Shown here piece after piece: positions 48,472-57,653 of a stretch of DNA of 64,000 nucleotides. Source of the stretch: CANKHA01 sp035699705 (GTDB taxonomy: Bacteria > Pseudomonadota > Alphaproteobacteria > Rhizobiales > Xanthobacteraceae); the NCBI GenBank assembly GCA_035699705.1, contig DASSPI010000095.1, positions 26,821 through 90,820 on the forward strand, read 5' to 3'. Each line of letters starts with the position of its first letter. Position 1 is the first letter of the stretch. The notes under the pieces are model-generated. The model saw only the letters and a program-made list of their open reading frames with translations. It had not been told where the DNA came from and made no database searches. Position numbers and translations under genes: made by a program.

Positions 48472-49320
48472 ATGATGGTGCGCATCATCCTGGCATTCGC
48501 CATTTGCGGCACGGCTCTGGCGGCCACGCCGGCTTCCGCCCAGAACGCAAACACCGACGCCGCACCGACAATCCTGCTTGCGCCGTCGCCTGCTCCCTAC
48601 GATTCCACGACCGGCTCAATTCAAACTCCCGCGGCGACGGAAGTGCCGGCGATCGAGGGTAAGGCGCCCGAGGCTTTGCCTGTCGAGAGCGCGCCGCCAA
48701 ACGCCGCCGCGGCAGAAATCAAGCAATCCGCTCCTTCGAAGCCATCGCCGCTGGCCGAGGGCAAAGCGCCCGAGACCGTCCCTATCGAGAACGCGCCCCG
48801 AAATGGCGCCGCGGCGGAACGCAAGCAAACCGTTCCGCCGAAGCCAGCGCCGGTGGTCGAAGGCAAAGCGCCCGAGAGTCTGCCCGTCGAGAGCGTGCCG
48901 CAAAATGGCGCCGTCGCGGAAGGCAAACCGGCGGAAAATACCGAGGCCCGTTTCACCTTCAGCCGCATGAATGATGGTTATGTGCGGCTGGACAACCGCA
49001 CCGGCCAGGTTTCTTTCTGCAGTAAACGTTCCGTGGGCTGGACCTGCCAACTCGCGCCGGAAGATCGCGGCGTGCTGGAAAACGAGATCGCTCGCCTGCA
49101 GGAAGAAAATGTTGCGCTGAAGAAAGAATTTTTGGCGCGCGGGCTGCCGCTGCCGGGCTCGATCAAGAGTGATCCGCCGTCGGTCGCTCAGAACGAGCGG
49201 CCCTCCACACTGCCAAGCGATCCGAATATCGAGCGCATGAAGGTGATGGTCGAAACGGCCTGGCGGCGGCTGGTGGACATGATCTCCGCGCTGCAAAAAG
49301 AAGTGCTGAAGAAAAGCTGA
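48472..49320 (+). CDS. secreted protein with 34-residue tandem repeats
   Basis: A 282-residue protein with a signal peptide (IILAFAICGTALAATPASAQ). Residues 62-153 are a tandem repeat of 34 residues, copies starting at 62, 96 and 130, each beginning EGKAPE and continuing with PVES/PIEN and PxN. The C-terminal domain begins RFTFSRMNDGYVRLDNRTG and contains QVSFCSKRSVGWTCQL (two cysteines), followed by a coiled coil (ENEIARLQEENVALKKEF) and a helical end. I recognise the C-terminal part as a Rhizobiales envelope-protein pattern, function unknown. The Pro-rich repeats may span the periplasm or cell wall. Divergent from the atp operon. Confidence 0.85.
   Translation: MMVRIILAFAICGTALAATPASAQNANTDAAPTILLAPSPAPYDSTTGSIQTPAATEVPAIEGKAPEALPVESAPPNAAAAEIKQSAPSKPSPLAEGKAPETVPIENAPRNGAAAERKQTVPPKPAPVVEGKAPESLPVESVPQNGAVAEGKPAENTEARFTFSRMNDGYVRLDNRTGQVSFCSKRSVGWTCQLAPEDRGVLENEIARLQEENVALKKEFLARGLPLPGSIKSDPPSVAQNERPSTLPSDPNIERMKVMVETAWRRLVDMISALQKEVLKKS
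48655..48930 (+). repeat. 102-bp in-frame tandem repeat (about 2.7 copies)
   Basis: Copies begin at 48655, 48757 and 48859, exactly 102 bases apart, each starting with the codons for EGKAPE. The copies differ at scattered positions, so they are old, but length has been kept in whole codons. The last copy is incomplete. Confidence 0.8.
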
Positions 49321-49349
49321 CGGGCCTAATTGCTGCATAGGGGCGAGCC

Positions 49350-49811
49350 GTGACGCGCCTTTCGGCTACCAGGATCGCGCAAGCGCAATCGGTTGCCACC
49401 GCGACGCTCACGGTGGAGACGCCGGGTGAGAGCTTCACCGACATCACCGAGGACGTGCGGCGGTTTGTTTCGCAGGCGAATGCGGCGGACGGCGCGCTCT
49501 TTCTGTTCTTGCGCCATACCTCGGCGTCGCTCGCGATTCAGGAAAACGCAGATCCCGATGTGCAGAAGGACCTGATTACCGCGTTACGCCGGCTGGCTCC
49601 CGAGGATGCCGGGTGGATCCACGCCACCGAAGGCGCGGACGATATGCCCGGGCATGTGAAGGCCATGCTGACCGGCGTCGGACTGCATATTCCGGTGCTT
49701 CAGGGCACGCTGACGCTGGGCACTTGGCAAGGCATCTATTTGATTGAACACCGCTTTCGACCGCACCGGCGGGAGGTCGTGCTGCAATTCGTTGGCAGTC
49801 GAAACACCTAG
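49350..49811 (+). CDS. yjbQ: YjbQ family protein (secondary thiamine-phosphate synthase-like)
   Basis: A 153-residue protein of the YjbQ/UPF0047 family. Conserved segments are FLRHTSASLAIQENADPDV and WIHATEGADDMPGHVKAML, with histidines that form a putative active site, and the ending RPHRREVVLQ. E. coli YjbQ has a weak thiamine-phosphate synthase side activity, hence the name; the natural role is unknown. The start is a GTG. It is followed, after a palindrome, by the response regulator gene. Confidence 0.93.
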   Translation: MTRLSATRIAQAQSVATATLTVETPGESFTDITEDVRRFVSQANAADGALFLFLRHTSASLAIQENADPDVQKDLITALRRLAPEDAGWIHATEGADDMPGHVKAMLTGVGLHIPVLQGTLTLGTWQGIYLIEHRFRPHRREVVLQFVGSRNT

Positions 49812-49829
49812 TGGCCGCGTTTACTCGCT

Positions 49830-49848
49830 CTGGTATTTGGTATACCAG
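49830..49848. promoter_or_regulatory. nested palindrome upstream of the response regulator
   Basis: CTGGTAT and ATACCAG form 7-base arms around TTGGT, and within them TGGTATACCA (49838-49847) is a perfect 10-base palindrome. It lies 80 bases upstream of the regulator start and could be an autoregulatory or sensory site. Confidence 0.45.
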
Positions 49849-49928
49849 TGCTAGCCGACGGCAAAAAAACATGTAGACTATCGGCGAAGACGTAAGACTT
49901 TTGGTGAGTAGCTTCCGGGGTCACTGCG

Positions 49929-50600
49929 TTGAACGACTTAGCCTATCGTCTGATTATCGCCGACGACCATCCACTGTTCCGGGGCGCTTTGCGTGAGGCC
50001 GTAACCGGTCTCTTCGAGCGTATCGAGATTGCGGAAGCCGGCAGTTTCGAAGAAATCGGCAAGCTGCTGGGCCGCGACGGCGACGTCGATCTCATCCTGC
50101 TCGATCTTACAATGCCCGGCGTGCGCGGCTTTTCAGGTTTGATGTGCCTGCGCGCGCAGCATCCCGGCGTTCCTGTCGTCATTGTTTCCGCCAACGAAGA
50201 TCCCGCCGTCATTCGCCGCTGCATGCATTTCGGCGCCGCCGGTTTCATCCCGAAGACGCTGGGTGTGGAAACGATGCGCGATGCGGTCGCGCGCGTGCTC
50301 GCGGGCGAGGAATGGACGCCGCCCGACGTTGACCTTGACCACAGCGCCGACGCGCAGACCAACGATCTGCTGACCCGGCTCGCCACGCTGACGCCGCAGC
50401 AGGTGCGGGTGCTGATGATGTTGTCGGAGGGTCTGCTCAACAAGCAGATCGCTTATGAGCTGACCGTGTCGGAAGCCACGGTGAAGGCGCATGTCTCGGC
50501 CATCCTGCAGAAGCTCGGGGTCGAGAGCCGTACCCAGGCCGTGATCGCGGCGGCGAAGATCGAGCTCGCGCCGCGGCAGAGCGCGTCACTGGCTAACTGA
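49929..50600 (+). CDS. NarL/LuxR-type response regulator (CrbR/ErdR-like)
   Basis: A 223-residue two-domain regulator. The receiver (residues ~7-125) has Asp12/Asp13, phosphoacceptor Asp59 in LILLDLTMPG, and Lys in FIPKTLG. The LuxR-type helix-turn-helix is LTPQQVRVLMMLSEGLLNKQIAYELTVSEATVKAHV near 152-190. The frame allows only a TTG start at 49929. The sequence style (DHPLFRGALREAV) matches CrbR/ErdR regulators that control acetate use with an SLC5-fused kinase, and exactly such a kinase gene converges on it. Confidence 0.9.
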   Translation: MNDLAYRLIIADDHPLFRGALREAVTGLFERIEIAEAGSFEEIGKLLGRDGDVDLILLDLTMPGVRGFSGLMCLRAQHPGVPVVIVSANEDPAVIRRCMHFGAAGFIPKTLGVETMRDAVARVLAGEEWTPPDVDLDHSADAQTNDLLTRLATLTPQQVRVLMMLSEGLLNKQIAYELTVSEATVKAHVSAILQKLGVESRTQAVIAAAKIELAPRQSASLAN

Positions 50601-50619
50601 CACTCCTGGCAGTGGGATG

Positions 50620-50703
50620 CTCCCGCTCGTGCCCGAGCAAGCAGGGACCCAGGGTTGTTTTTGAGAAGACTCTGGATTCCCCACTTACGCGGGAATGAGC
50701 CGA
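50620..50703. repeat. intergenic repeat of the GGATTCCC...GGGAATGA type
   Basis: Between the regulator and the kinase stop. ATTCCC (50676-50681) pairs with GGGAAT (50691-50696) around CACTTACGC; upstream are CAGGGACCCAGGG and GTTGTTTTTGAG. This looks like a weak member of a common alphaproteobacterial hairpin family and may also end one or both converging transcripts. Confidence 0.5.
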
Positions 50704-50709
50704 GATGGG

Positions 50710-53700
50710 CTACTCCGCCGCGGCAATGCGGCGGATGCGGTATTGCGCCAGCAGCGCCCGCAACGCCGCCGGCTTCAAAGGCTTGTTCAGGAATTGGATG
50801 TCTTCGGCCTGGGAGTCCTGGCGCAGCCGCAGGCTGCGGTCGGCCGTGATCAGGATGGCCGGTAAATCGGCCCCAAAGCGGCGGCGCAGTTGCATGATCG
50901 CATCAAGGCCGTTGCCGTCGTCGAGACGGTAATCGACCAGCAGACAGTCAAGCGGGATATTGCTTTCCATGGCGGCGGCGATGGCTTCCGGCAGATTCGG
51001 CGCCTGCAATACCTGACAGCCCCAGCCCTCCAGCAGCGTGCGCATGCCATCCAGGATCGGCAGATCGTTGTCGAGGCAAAGCACCACGGTGCCCGCCAGC
51101 TGCCGCGAATCCGGCTCCGCGGCGAGCAGTGGCGCAGCGCTCGCCGCCAAGGCAGGCGCCAATGGCACTTCAACCGAGAAACGCGAGCCGCCGCCGACTG
51201 TCGACGACAAGTCGATCTTGTGATCGAGCATGCGCGCGATGCGCTCCACGATCGACAGGCCGAGCCCGAGCCCGCGCGCGGCCTTGGCGCCTTCGTCCAG
51301 CCGATGGAATTCCTTGAAGATCTCGCGCTTCTTCGACGGCGGGATGCCGATGCCGGTATCCCAGACGTCGATCCGCAGCCGCCCACGCCGCCGGCGGCAG
51401 CCGATCAGCACGCGGCCGTCGAGGGTATATTTGATGGCGTTGGAGACGAGATTCTGCACCAGGCGGCGCAGCAGCCGGCGATCCGATCGCACCGTCAGCG
51501 AGCTTGGGACGAAAACAAGCTCGAGGCCCTTTTCGCGCGCGAGCGGAGCGAATTCCACCTCGATCTGGCTCAACAGCGCATCGATGCGGAACGAGCCTAT
51601 TTCCGGCTTCAAGGCGCCGGTGTCCAGCCGCGAAATATCGAGCAGCGCGCCGAGAATTTCCTCCACCGCCTCCAGCGAGGCATCGATGTTGCTGACCAGG
51701 CGGGCGTCGGCGCGGCTTTCTTCCCGCTCTACCAGGCTGGTGACATAGAGCCGCGCTGCATTGAGCGGCTGCAAAATGTCGTGGCTGGCGGCGGCGAGGA
51801 AGCGAGTCTTGGAGATATTGGCTTCCTCGGCCTCGCCTTTCGCGCGGGCGAGTTCGGCGTTCAGCCGCGTCAGTTCCTCGGTGCGCTCGCGCACCCGGCG
51901 CTCCAGCGTCTCATTGACGCGCTCCAGCGCTTCCGCGGCCTCGACGCTTGGGGTCATGTCGCTGAAGGTGATGACCATGCCGCCATCCGGCATCCGGTTG
52001 GCGCGCACCTCGATGACCAGGCCGCGCTCGGCGAAGCGTTCGAGAAAGGGCTCGCCGGACAGATAGCGCAGGTAACGTTCGTGCAGCGCCTGCTCGTGCT
52101 CGGATGGGCTCAGCCCGTCGGGCTGCTGCTCGGCGCTGACGCGCAGGATTTCCTCGAGCGCGACTCCGGCCTGGGTCATATCCGCCGGCAGGTTGAGAAT
52201 CTCGCCGAAATACCGGTTCCAGCAGGTAAGGCCGAGTTCCTTGTCGAAAACCGCGATTCCCTGGCGCACATGGTCAAGCGCGGTCTGCAAGATCTCGCGG
52301 TTGTAGTGGATCGCGGCGCTGGCATCGTCGAGCAGCTTCAGCGCGCGGCTGGTGGAGAGCGCGCGCTTGCGCAGCAGGATGGTCAGCACCAGGCGCGAGG
52401 AGGCGGCGCCGATGGCGGACGCCAGAAAATGCTCGGCGTAGCGCAGAAGCTGGAAATCCGCCTCCGCGTCGGGGGCGAGATCGATGCGCCGGCTACCGGC
52501 AAAGCTCTGGAAAGCGGTGCGCGTCCGCTCCTCGCCGAGATAGCGCGCGACGGCTTTGGTCAGTTCGTCGACCCGGACGGGCGAGCGCCAGCGCCGGAGC
52601 GTCGGCGCGGCCAGCTGGCTTTGCGACGGCACGAAGAGGTCGGCCTGCAGGCTTTCCACCGAGGCGGGCGCGCGGGTGAAGGAGAACGCCACATAGGCGA
52701 GGACATTGAGCGACAGGCTCCACAACACCCCATGCAGCAGCGGCGGCAGGTCGACGCCGAACAAGGCCTGCGGCCGCAGCAGCAGGAAGCCGCCGGGCCC
52801 CTCCATCAGCAGCCGCTGCCCGATGATGCCAAGATCGGCGAAGCTCGGCAGCAGCAGCGTATAGGCCCAGGTCAGCGTGCCGATGCTCAAACCCGCAACG
52901 GCGCCGCGGGCGGTGGCGCGCCGCCAGATCAGACCGCCGAAAAAGGCCGGGGCGAGCTGCGCGATGGCGGCGAAGGAGAGAAGGCCGATCGACGCGAGCT
53001 GCGCCTCGCCCGCCATCCGGTAATACATATAAGCGAGGAACAGGATGAAGAAGATGGCGGCGCGCCGCACCATCAGCAGCATCGCGCCCATATTCTCGCG
53101 GCCGGCGAACAGCGATTCCCTGCGCTTGAGGACCCACGGAATCACGATGTCGTTCGACACCATGATCGAGAGCGCGACGGATTCCACGATCACCATCGCG
53201 GTAGCGGCCGACAAACCCCCGACAAAGGCCACCAGCGTCATCAGATCGGAGCCGGCGGTGAGGGGCAAAGTGAGCACGAACATGTCGCTGTCCATGCGCC
53301 CGGGCGGGAAGGTCAACACGCCGGCGATCGCGATCGGCAGCACGAACAGATTGATCAGGATCAGGTAGATCGGGAACAGCCAGGCGGCGCGCCAGATTTC
53401 GGCCTCGCTATTGTTCTCCACCACCGTGACGTGGAACTGCCGCGGCAGCAGCACGATGGCGAAGATCGAGAGCAGCGTCATCGCCAGCAGCGTGCCGATG
53501 CTGGACTGTCCCTGCAGCAGCGTCGCGGTCGCGGGCATTTCCAGCGCCTGGGCAAACATCGAGATCGGCCCGTCGAACATCCAGAAGGTGACGAAGATGC
53601 CGACGGCCAGGAAGGCCACGAGCTTGACGATGGATTCGGCGGCGATGGCCAGCATCAGGCCGTGCTGATGCTCGGTGGTGTCGATATGACGCGTGCCGAA

Positions 53701-54234
53701 CAGCACGGCGAATGCCGCCATCGACAGCGCCACGAACAGCGCAATGTCGCCGGGCGCGGCCTGCAGCACCGTGGAGTCGACGCTGGAATGGGTCAGGATC
53801 GTGCCGAGCGAGGACGACACCGCTTTCAGCTGCAAGGCGATATAGGGGATGGTGCCGACGATGGCGATCGTCGCCACCAGCGCGGCCACGCCCTGGTCCT
53901 TGCCGTAGCGCGCGGCGATGAAGTCGGCGATCGAGGTGATGTTCTGCGCCTTGGCGAGCCGCACGATGCGCAGGATCACCGGAGTGCAAAGCCCGATCAC
54001 CAGCATCGGGCCGAGATAGATGGTGAGAAAGTCATAGCCGGTGCGCGAGGCAAGCCCGACCGAACCGAAAAACGTCCAGGAGGTGCAGTAGATCGCCAGC
54101 GACAGCGGATAGATCAGCAGCCGCGAGCGGCTCTTGCGTTCGAGTTGACGCGTCCGGTCGCCGTAGCTCGCGATGACGAATAGGAGCCCGATATAGCCGA
54201 GCGCGACGGCGATAACGGCCCAGCCTGGCAGCAT
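50710..54234 (-). CDS. SLC5 transporter-fused hybrid histidine kinase (CrbS-like)
   Basis: A 1174-residue protein. Residues about 1-500 form a 13-helix sodium/solute symporter (SLC5) domain beginning VIAVALGYIGLLFVIASYGDR; then a linker and a PAS-like region (about 640-770, containing FDKELGLTCWNRYFGEILNLP); a DHp helix with phosphoacceptor His818 in AASHDILQPLNAARL; an HATPase domain with VSNAIKYT and GLGLGLSIVER; and a C-terminal receiver with Asp1101 in LLVDYRLDDGNG. This is the CrbS/MxtR architecture used in acetate sensing. It converges on the NarL-type regulator at 49929, its likely partner. Confidence 0.94.
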   Translation of the reverse strand: MLPGWAVIAVALGYIGLLFVIASYGDRTRQLERKSRSRLLIYPLSLAIYCTSWTFFGSVGLASRTGYDFLTIYLGPMLVIGLCTPVILRIVRLAKAQNITSIADFIAARYGKDQGVAALVATIAIVGTIPYIALQLKAVSSSLGTILTHSSVDSTVLQAAPGDIALFVALSMAAFAVLFGTRHIDTTEHQHGLMLAIAAESIVKLVAFLAVGIFVTFWMFDGPISMFAQALEMPATATLLQGQSSIGTLLAMTLLSIFAIVLLPRQFHVTVVENNSEAEIWRAAWLFPIYLILINLFVLPIAIAGVLTFPPGRMDSDMFVLTLPLTAGSDLMTLVAFVGGLSAATAMVIVESVALSIMVSNDIVIPWVLKRRESLFAGRENMGAMLLMVRRAAIFFILFLAYMYYRMAGEAQLASIGLLSFAAIAQLAPAFFGGLIWRRATARGAVAGLSIGTLTWAYTLLLPSFADLGIIGQRLLMEGPGGFLLLRPQALFGVDLPPLLHGVLWSLSLNVLAYVAFSFTRAPASVESLQADLFVPSQSQLAAPTLRRWRSPVRVDELTKAVARYLGEERTRTAFQSFAGSRRIDLAPDAEADFQLLRYAEHFLASAIGAASSRLVLTILLRKRALSTSRALKLLDDASAAIHYNREILQTALDHVRQGIAVFDKELGLTCWNRYFGEILNLPADMTQAGVALEEILRVSAEQQPDGLSPSEHEQALHERYLRYLSGEPFLERFAERGLVIEVRANRMPDGGMVITFSDMTPSVEAAEALERVNETLERRVRERTEELTRLNAELARAKGEAEEANISKTRFLAAASHDILQPLNAARLYVTSLVEREESRADARLVSNIDASLEAVEEILGALLDISRLDTGALKPEIGSFRIDALLSQIEVEFAPLAREKGLELVFVPSSLTVRSDRRLLRRLVQNLVSNAIKYTLDGRVLIGCRRRRGRLRIDVWDTGIGIPPSKKREIFKEFHRLDEGAKAARGLGLGLSIVERIARMLDHKIDLSSTVGGGSRFSVEVPLAPALAASAAPLLAAEPDSRQLAGTVVLCLDNDLPILDGMRTLLEGWGCQVLQAPNLPEAIAAAMESNIPLDCLLVDYRLDDGNGLDAIMQLRRRFGADLPAILITADRSLRLRQDSQAEDIQFLNKPLKPAALRALLAQYRIRRIAAAE

Positions 54235-54397
54235 GAAGGCTCACCCGGAACGCGAGGCGCAATCCGCCTCATCCCTTGCAAGGTCAGCACAATTAACAAG
54301 GCCTTGTCCATCCTGCCGATGATGGCCGAGCCGGACCGCTAGCTGCTCTGTCCGCCAGGCGTTTGACGCCACCGGCTATCCACGGCATTGATCGGCC

Positions 54398-55516
54398 ATG
54401 CCCGCGTGGACAATCGACAAACACCGCGTCCGCAACGCGGTGGAAACTTTGCTGATCGCCACGGTTGGCGCGGTTTTCTTCGTCTGGATCAATTTTCCAG
54501 CAGGCTTGATCTGCGGCTCGATGCTGGCGGTGGCGTTAGCCGCGCTGGCCGGCCGCCCGATGATCGTTCCAGGAAATCTCGCGCGGCTGACCTTTTTCAT
54601 CATCGGCATATCGCTCGGCGCCACCGTCACGCCGCAGACACTGCATGGCATCGTCGACTGGCCCTTGAGCATCGTGCTGATTTCCGTCTCCGCCATCTGC
54701 ATGACCGCGGGCACCATGAGCTATCTGCGCTTTGTGCACGGCTGGGACATCAAGTCGGCGCTCTATGGAGGCAGCCCGGGCGGCATGGCGCAGGTGATCT
54801 CGCTCGCCGTTCAAAGCGGCGCTGACATCCGCGGCGTCGTCATCGTGCAGACGGTGCGGGTGGTATTCATCTCCGTCAGTATTCCCGTGGGCCTTGCGGC
54901 GTTCGGACACGCGGCGCCGCCCACCGCCACCCTTGGCGCGGCGACCTTCACCGGTTCGCCGACCGATCTCCTTATCCTGCTCCTGTTTTCCCTCGCCACG
55001 GCCATGCTGCTGCACTGGATCCGTTTTCCCGCCAGCATCGTGTTCGGCGCCATGCTGGGATCGGGGATTCTGCACGGCACCGGCTTCATGCATGCGGCGC
55101 TGCCATGGTGGTTCGTCAGCCCCTTCGTCGTGGTGATGGGTGCAATCGTTGGACAGCGCTTTGCCAATACGCCGGCGCGCATGCTGTTTGCCTATCTGGG
55201 GGCGGCGGTCGGTTCCTTTGCGGTCGCGGCTTCGGTCTGCGCCAGCTTCGCTGTGCTGGTTGCCGCGTTGACCCCGGCCCGAATCGCCGACCTGGTGATC
55301 GCCTTTGCGCCCGGGGCGCAGGACACCATGATGGTTCTGGCGCTATCGCTGAATGGCGATCCGGTGTTTGTCGGCGCGCATCAGCTCGCGCGCTTTCTGA
55401 CGGTGTCGCTATCGCTGCCGGTCTTCGCGCATCTGTTCACGCGCGGGCGCAAGCCGCCGGACGAAGGCAAGGAAGAAACGAAAAATCCGGAAGACAAGGG
55501 CGAGCCGCCCGGCTGA
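54398..55516 (+). CDS. AbrB family membrane protein
   Basis: A 372-residue membrane protein with about ten helices and the AbrB-duplication fold (annotated as ammonia monooxygenase or AbrB in databases, both misleading). Two internal repeats contain FFIIGISLGATVTPQT and MGAIVGQRFANTPA; GGSPGGMAQVISLAVQSGADI and FAPGAQDTMMVLALSLNGDPVFV are family signatures. Function unknown, possibly a transporter. The C-terminus is charged and soluble. It is convergent with hemA (2-base gap) and divergent from the kinase. Confidence 0.88.
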   Translation: MPAWTIDKHRVRNAVETLLIATVGAVFFVWINFPAGLICGSMLAVALAALAGRPMIVPGNLARLTFFIIGISLGATVTPQTLHGIVDWPLSIVLISVSAICMTAGTMSYLRFVHGWDIKSALYGGSPGGMAQVISLAVQSGADIRGVVIVQTVRVVFISVSIPVGLAAFGHAAPPTATLGAATFTGSPTDLLILLLFSLATAMLLHWIRFPASIVFGAMLGSGILHGTGFMHAALPWWFVSPFVVVMGAIVGQRFANTPARMLFAYLGAAVGSFAVAASVCASFAVLVAALTPARIADLVIAFAPGAQDTMMVLALSLNGDPVFVGAHQLARFLTVSLSLPVFAHLFTRGRKPPDEGKEETKNPEDKGEPPG

Positions 55517-55518
55517 GC

Positions 55519-56751
55519 TTATTCCGCCGCCAACGCGCGCTTGCGCAGCGGCAGGCCGAGCCGCTGCCAGACATCGACCAGCGCTTCCGCCAGCCGGTCG
55601 ATCAGCGCGTCCTCATGGAAAGGCGAGGGTGTGATGCGCAGCCGCTCGGTGCCGCGCGGCACCGTCGGATAATTGATCGGCTGGATGTAGATGCCGTGCT
55701 CGTAGAGCAGCAGGTCGCAGGCGGCCTTGCACTTCTCGGCGTCGCCCACCATCAGCGGGACGATATGGGTCTCGCTCGGCATCACCGGCAGGCCGGCATG
55801 GGCGAGCACGCTTTTCACGCGCCCGGCGCGTTCCTGATGCCGATCGCGCTCCCACTGGGAGCTCTTCAGGTGCCGGATGGCGGCGGCGGCGGCGGCGCAG
55901 ATCGCCGGCGGCAGCGCGGTGGTGAAGATGAATCCGGGCGCATAGGAACGCACGGCATCGATCAGCTGCGCTTTCGCGGCGATGTAACCGCCGAGGCAGC
56001 CGAAAGCCTTGGCCAAGGTGCCCTCGATCACGTCCACCTGATCCATGACACCGTCGCGCGCGGCGATGCCGCCGCCGTGCGGGCCATACATGCCGACAGC
56101 ATGTACTTCGTCGAGATAAGTCAGCGCGCCGTGACGCTTGGCCGCCTCGCAAATGCGCGCGATCGGCGCCACGTCGCCGTCCATGGAATAGAGGCTCTCC
56201 ATCACGACGAGCTTGGGCCGGTTCGGCCCGGCTTCGATCAGCAGCTGCTCGAGATGAGCGACGTCGTTATGCCGCCAGATCTTCTTCTCGCAGCCGGAGC
56301 GGCGCACGCCCTCGATCATCGAATTGTGGTTGAAGGCGTCGGACAGGATCACGCAGTTGGGGATCAACCGGGCGATGGTGGAGATGCCGGTCTCGTTGGA
56401 GACATAGCCGGAGGTGAAGACCAGCGCCGCTTCCTTGCGATGCAGCTCGGCGAGCTCGCGCTCCAGCTCGACCAGCGGATGATTGGTGCCGGCGATATTG
56501 CGGGTGCCGCCGGCGCCGGTGCCGACGCGGGTCGCGGTCTCGATCAGCGCGCCCAGTACCTTGGGATGCTGGCCCATGCCGAGATAGTCATTCGAGCACC
56601 AGATGACGACTTCCCGCGGACCGGTAGGGGAGTGCCACAGGGCATGCGGGAACCGGCCGGCCATGCGCTCGAGATCGGCGAAAACGCGGTATCGCCGCTC
56701 ATTCCGAAGCTTCGCCAGCGCATCGGAGAAAAAGACGTCGTAATCCATCAC
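55519..56751 (-). CDS. hemA: 5-aminolevulinate synthase
   Basis: A 410-residue PLP enzyme making 5-aminolevulinate from glycine and succinyl-CoA (C4 pathway, typical of alphaproteobacteria). The glycine-binding region GTGAGGTRNIAGTN (near 77-90), the Asp of YLDEVHAVGMYGPHGGG that holds PLP, and the catalytic Lys248 in IEGTLAKAFGCLGGY are intact. It feeds heme for the oxidase encoded in this window. Transcribed alone. Confidence 0.97.
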   Translation of the reverse strand: MMDYDVFFSDALAKLRNERRYRVFADLERMAGRFPHALWHSPTGPREVVIWCSNDYLGMGQHPKVLGALIETATRVGTGAGGTRNIAGTNHPLVELERELAELHRKEAALVFTSGYVSNETGISTIARLIPNCVILSDAFNHNSMIEGVRRSGCEKKIWRHNDVAHLEQLLIEAGPNRPKLVVMESLYSMDGDVAPIARICEAAKRHGALTYLDEVHAVGMYGPHGGGIAARDGVMDQVDVIEGTLAKAFGCLGGYIAAKAQLIDAVRSYAPGFIFTTALPPAICAAAAAAIRHLKSSQWERDRHQERAGRVKSVLAHAGLPVMPSETHIVPLMVGDAEKCKAACDLLLYEHGIYIQPINYPTVPRGTERLRITPSPFHEDALIDRLAEALVDVWQRLGLPLRKRALAAE

Positions 56752-56877
56752 GGCCTCGAAAAGGCGGGGTCCCGTTATTTTTATTTAGAAGGGTTCCAGC
56801 CAGCTTGTCGAGGCTTTATCGGTCGATTTAGCGGCATGGCTGGGTAGACCTAAGGCATAGGCCCCTGGGGGCCGCGT

Positions 56878-57498
56878 TCAGTCGCCCTTGGGCCTGCCGC
56901 CTTTTTTGCGTTCCTCGGCGGCGGCGTCCACCCGCTTCGGCAGGCCTTGGAACAGGCAGATTTCCTCAAGCATCGTATCGACCCCGCGCAGGATCACGCG
57001 CAGCATCTGCTCGTCGGTCACGCGGCCCTGAACGATTTTTTTCCGAGGCTCGATGGCCACGATCTCGCGGCCGGGCGTGATGCGGCAGACCGTGGAGAGG
57101 AAGGTGGCGTGCATCTGATTTTGTGCGCGCAATCCGCCACGGTTGCTCACCGAGATGGTCAGCACAACCTTGCCCTTCAGGATCGATTCGTAGCCCGGCC
57201 GAGATACCCAATCGATCGCGTTCTTCAGGATGCCCGACATGCCGTGGTTATATTCCGGCGTGACCGCGATAATTCCGTCGGCTTCGATGACGGCCTCTCG
57301 GAGCGCGCGCACGGGCGTCGGCCAATCGTTCTCGTTATCGAGATCCTGATTGTAGGGCGGGATCGGTTCCAGGTCGAAATTCCGCACCTCAACGTCGGCG
57401 GATACCTGCTCGCGGATCGTCTCCAGGATGGCCTTGCAGTAGGATTCGCGGCGGATGCTTCCGGACAAACCAAGCAGCTTGAACTTCTTGCCGGCCAT
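56878..57498 (-). CDS. NADPH-dependent FMN reductase
   Basis: A 206-residue flavodoxin-fold reductase. FMN/phosphate motif GLSGSIRRESYCKAIL and TPEYNHGMSGILKNAIDWVSRP are diagnostic. Members reduce quinones, azo dyes or chromate with NAD(P)H, or supply reduced flavin. I prefer the ATG at 57498, which has a GGGGGGTGG ribosome-binding site, over a GTG nine bases upstream. Divergent from the FAH/VOC operon, so it may serve the same catabolic pathway. Confidence 0.9.
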   Translation of the reverse strand: MAGKKFKLLGLSGSIRRESYCKAILETIREQVSADVEVRNFDLEPIPPYNQDLDNENDWPTPVRALREAVIEADGIIAVTPEYNHGMSGILKNAIDWVSRPGYESILKGKVVLTISVSNRGGLRAQNQMHATFLSTVCRITPGREIVAIEPRKKIVQGRVTDEQMLRVILRGVDTMLEEICLFQGLPKRVDAAAEERKKGGRPKGD

Positions 57499-57653
57499 TA
57501 CATCCACCCCCCGTTGCCTGCGACTGGCGCGTCCTATAGGCGATCAGGCAAAACCCGTCCAGCGCAGGGGGACGGCGCGGATAACCAGTGATAGCCCGGC
57601 GCGCCAATGTTGTTTATCATCCATCCTTTCCCAAACATGAGGGTGCCCATCGC

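Noticed and set aside
50890..54183. A 1097-codon plus-strand open frame opposite the hybrid kinase
   Set aside because: Composition is His/Gln/Arg/Gly-rich with no domain; it is the complement of the SLC5/kinase gene.
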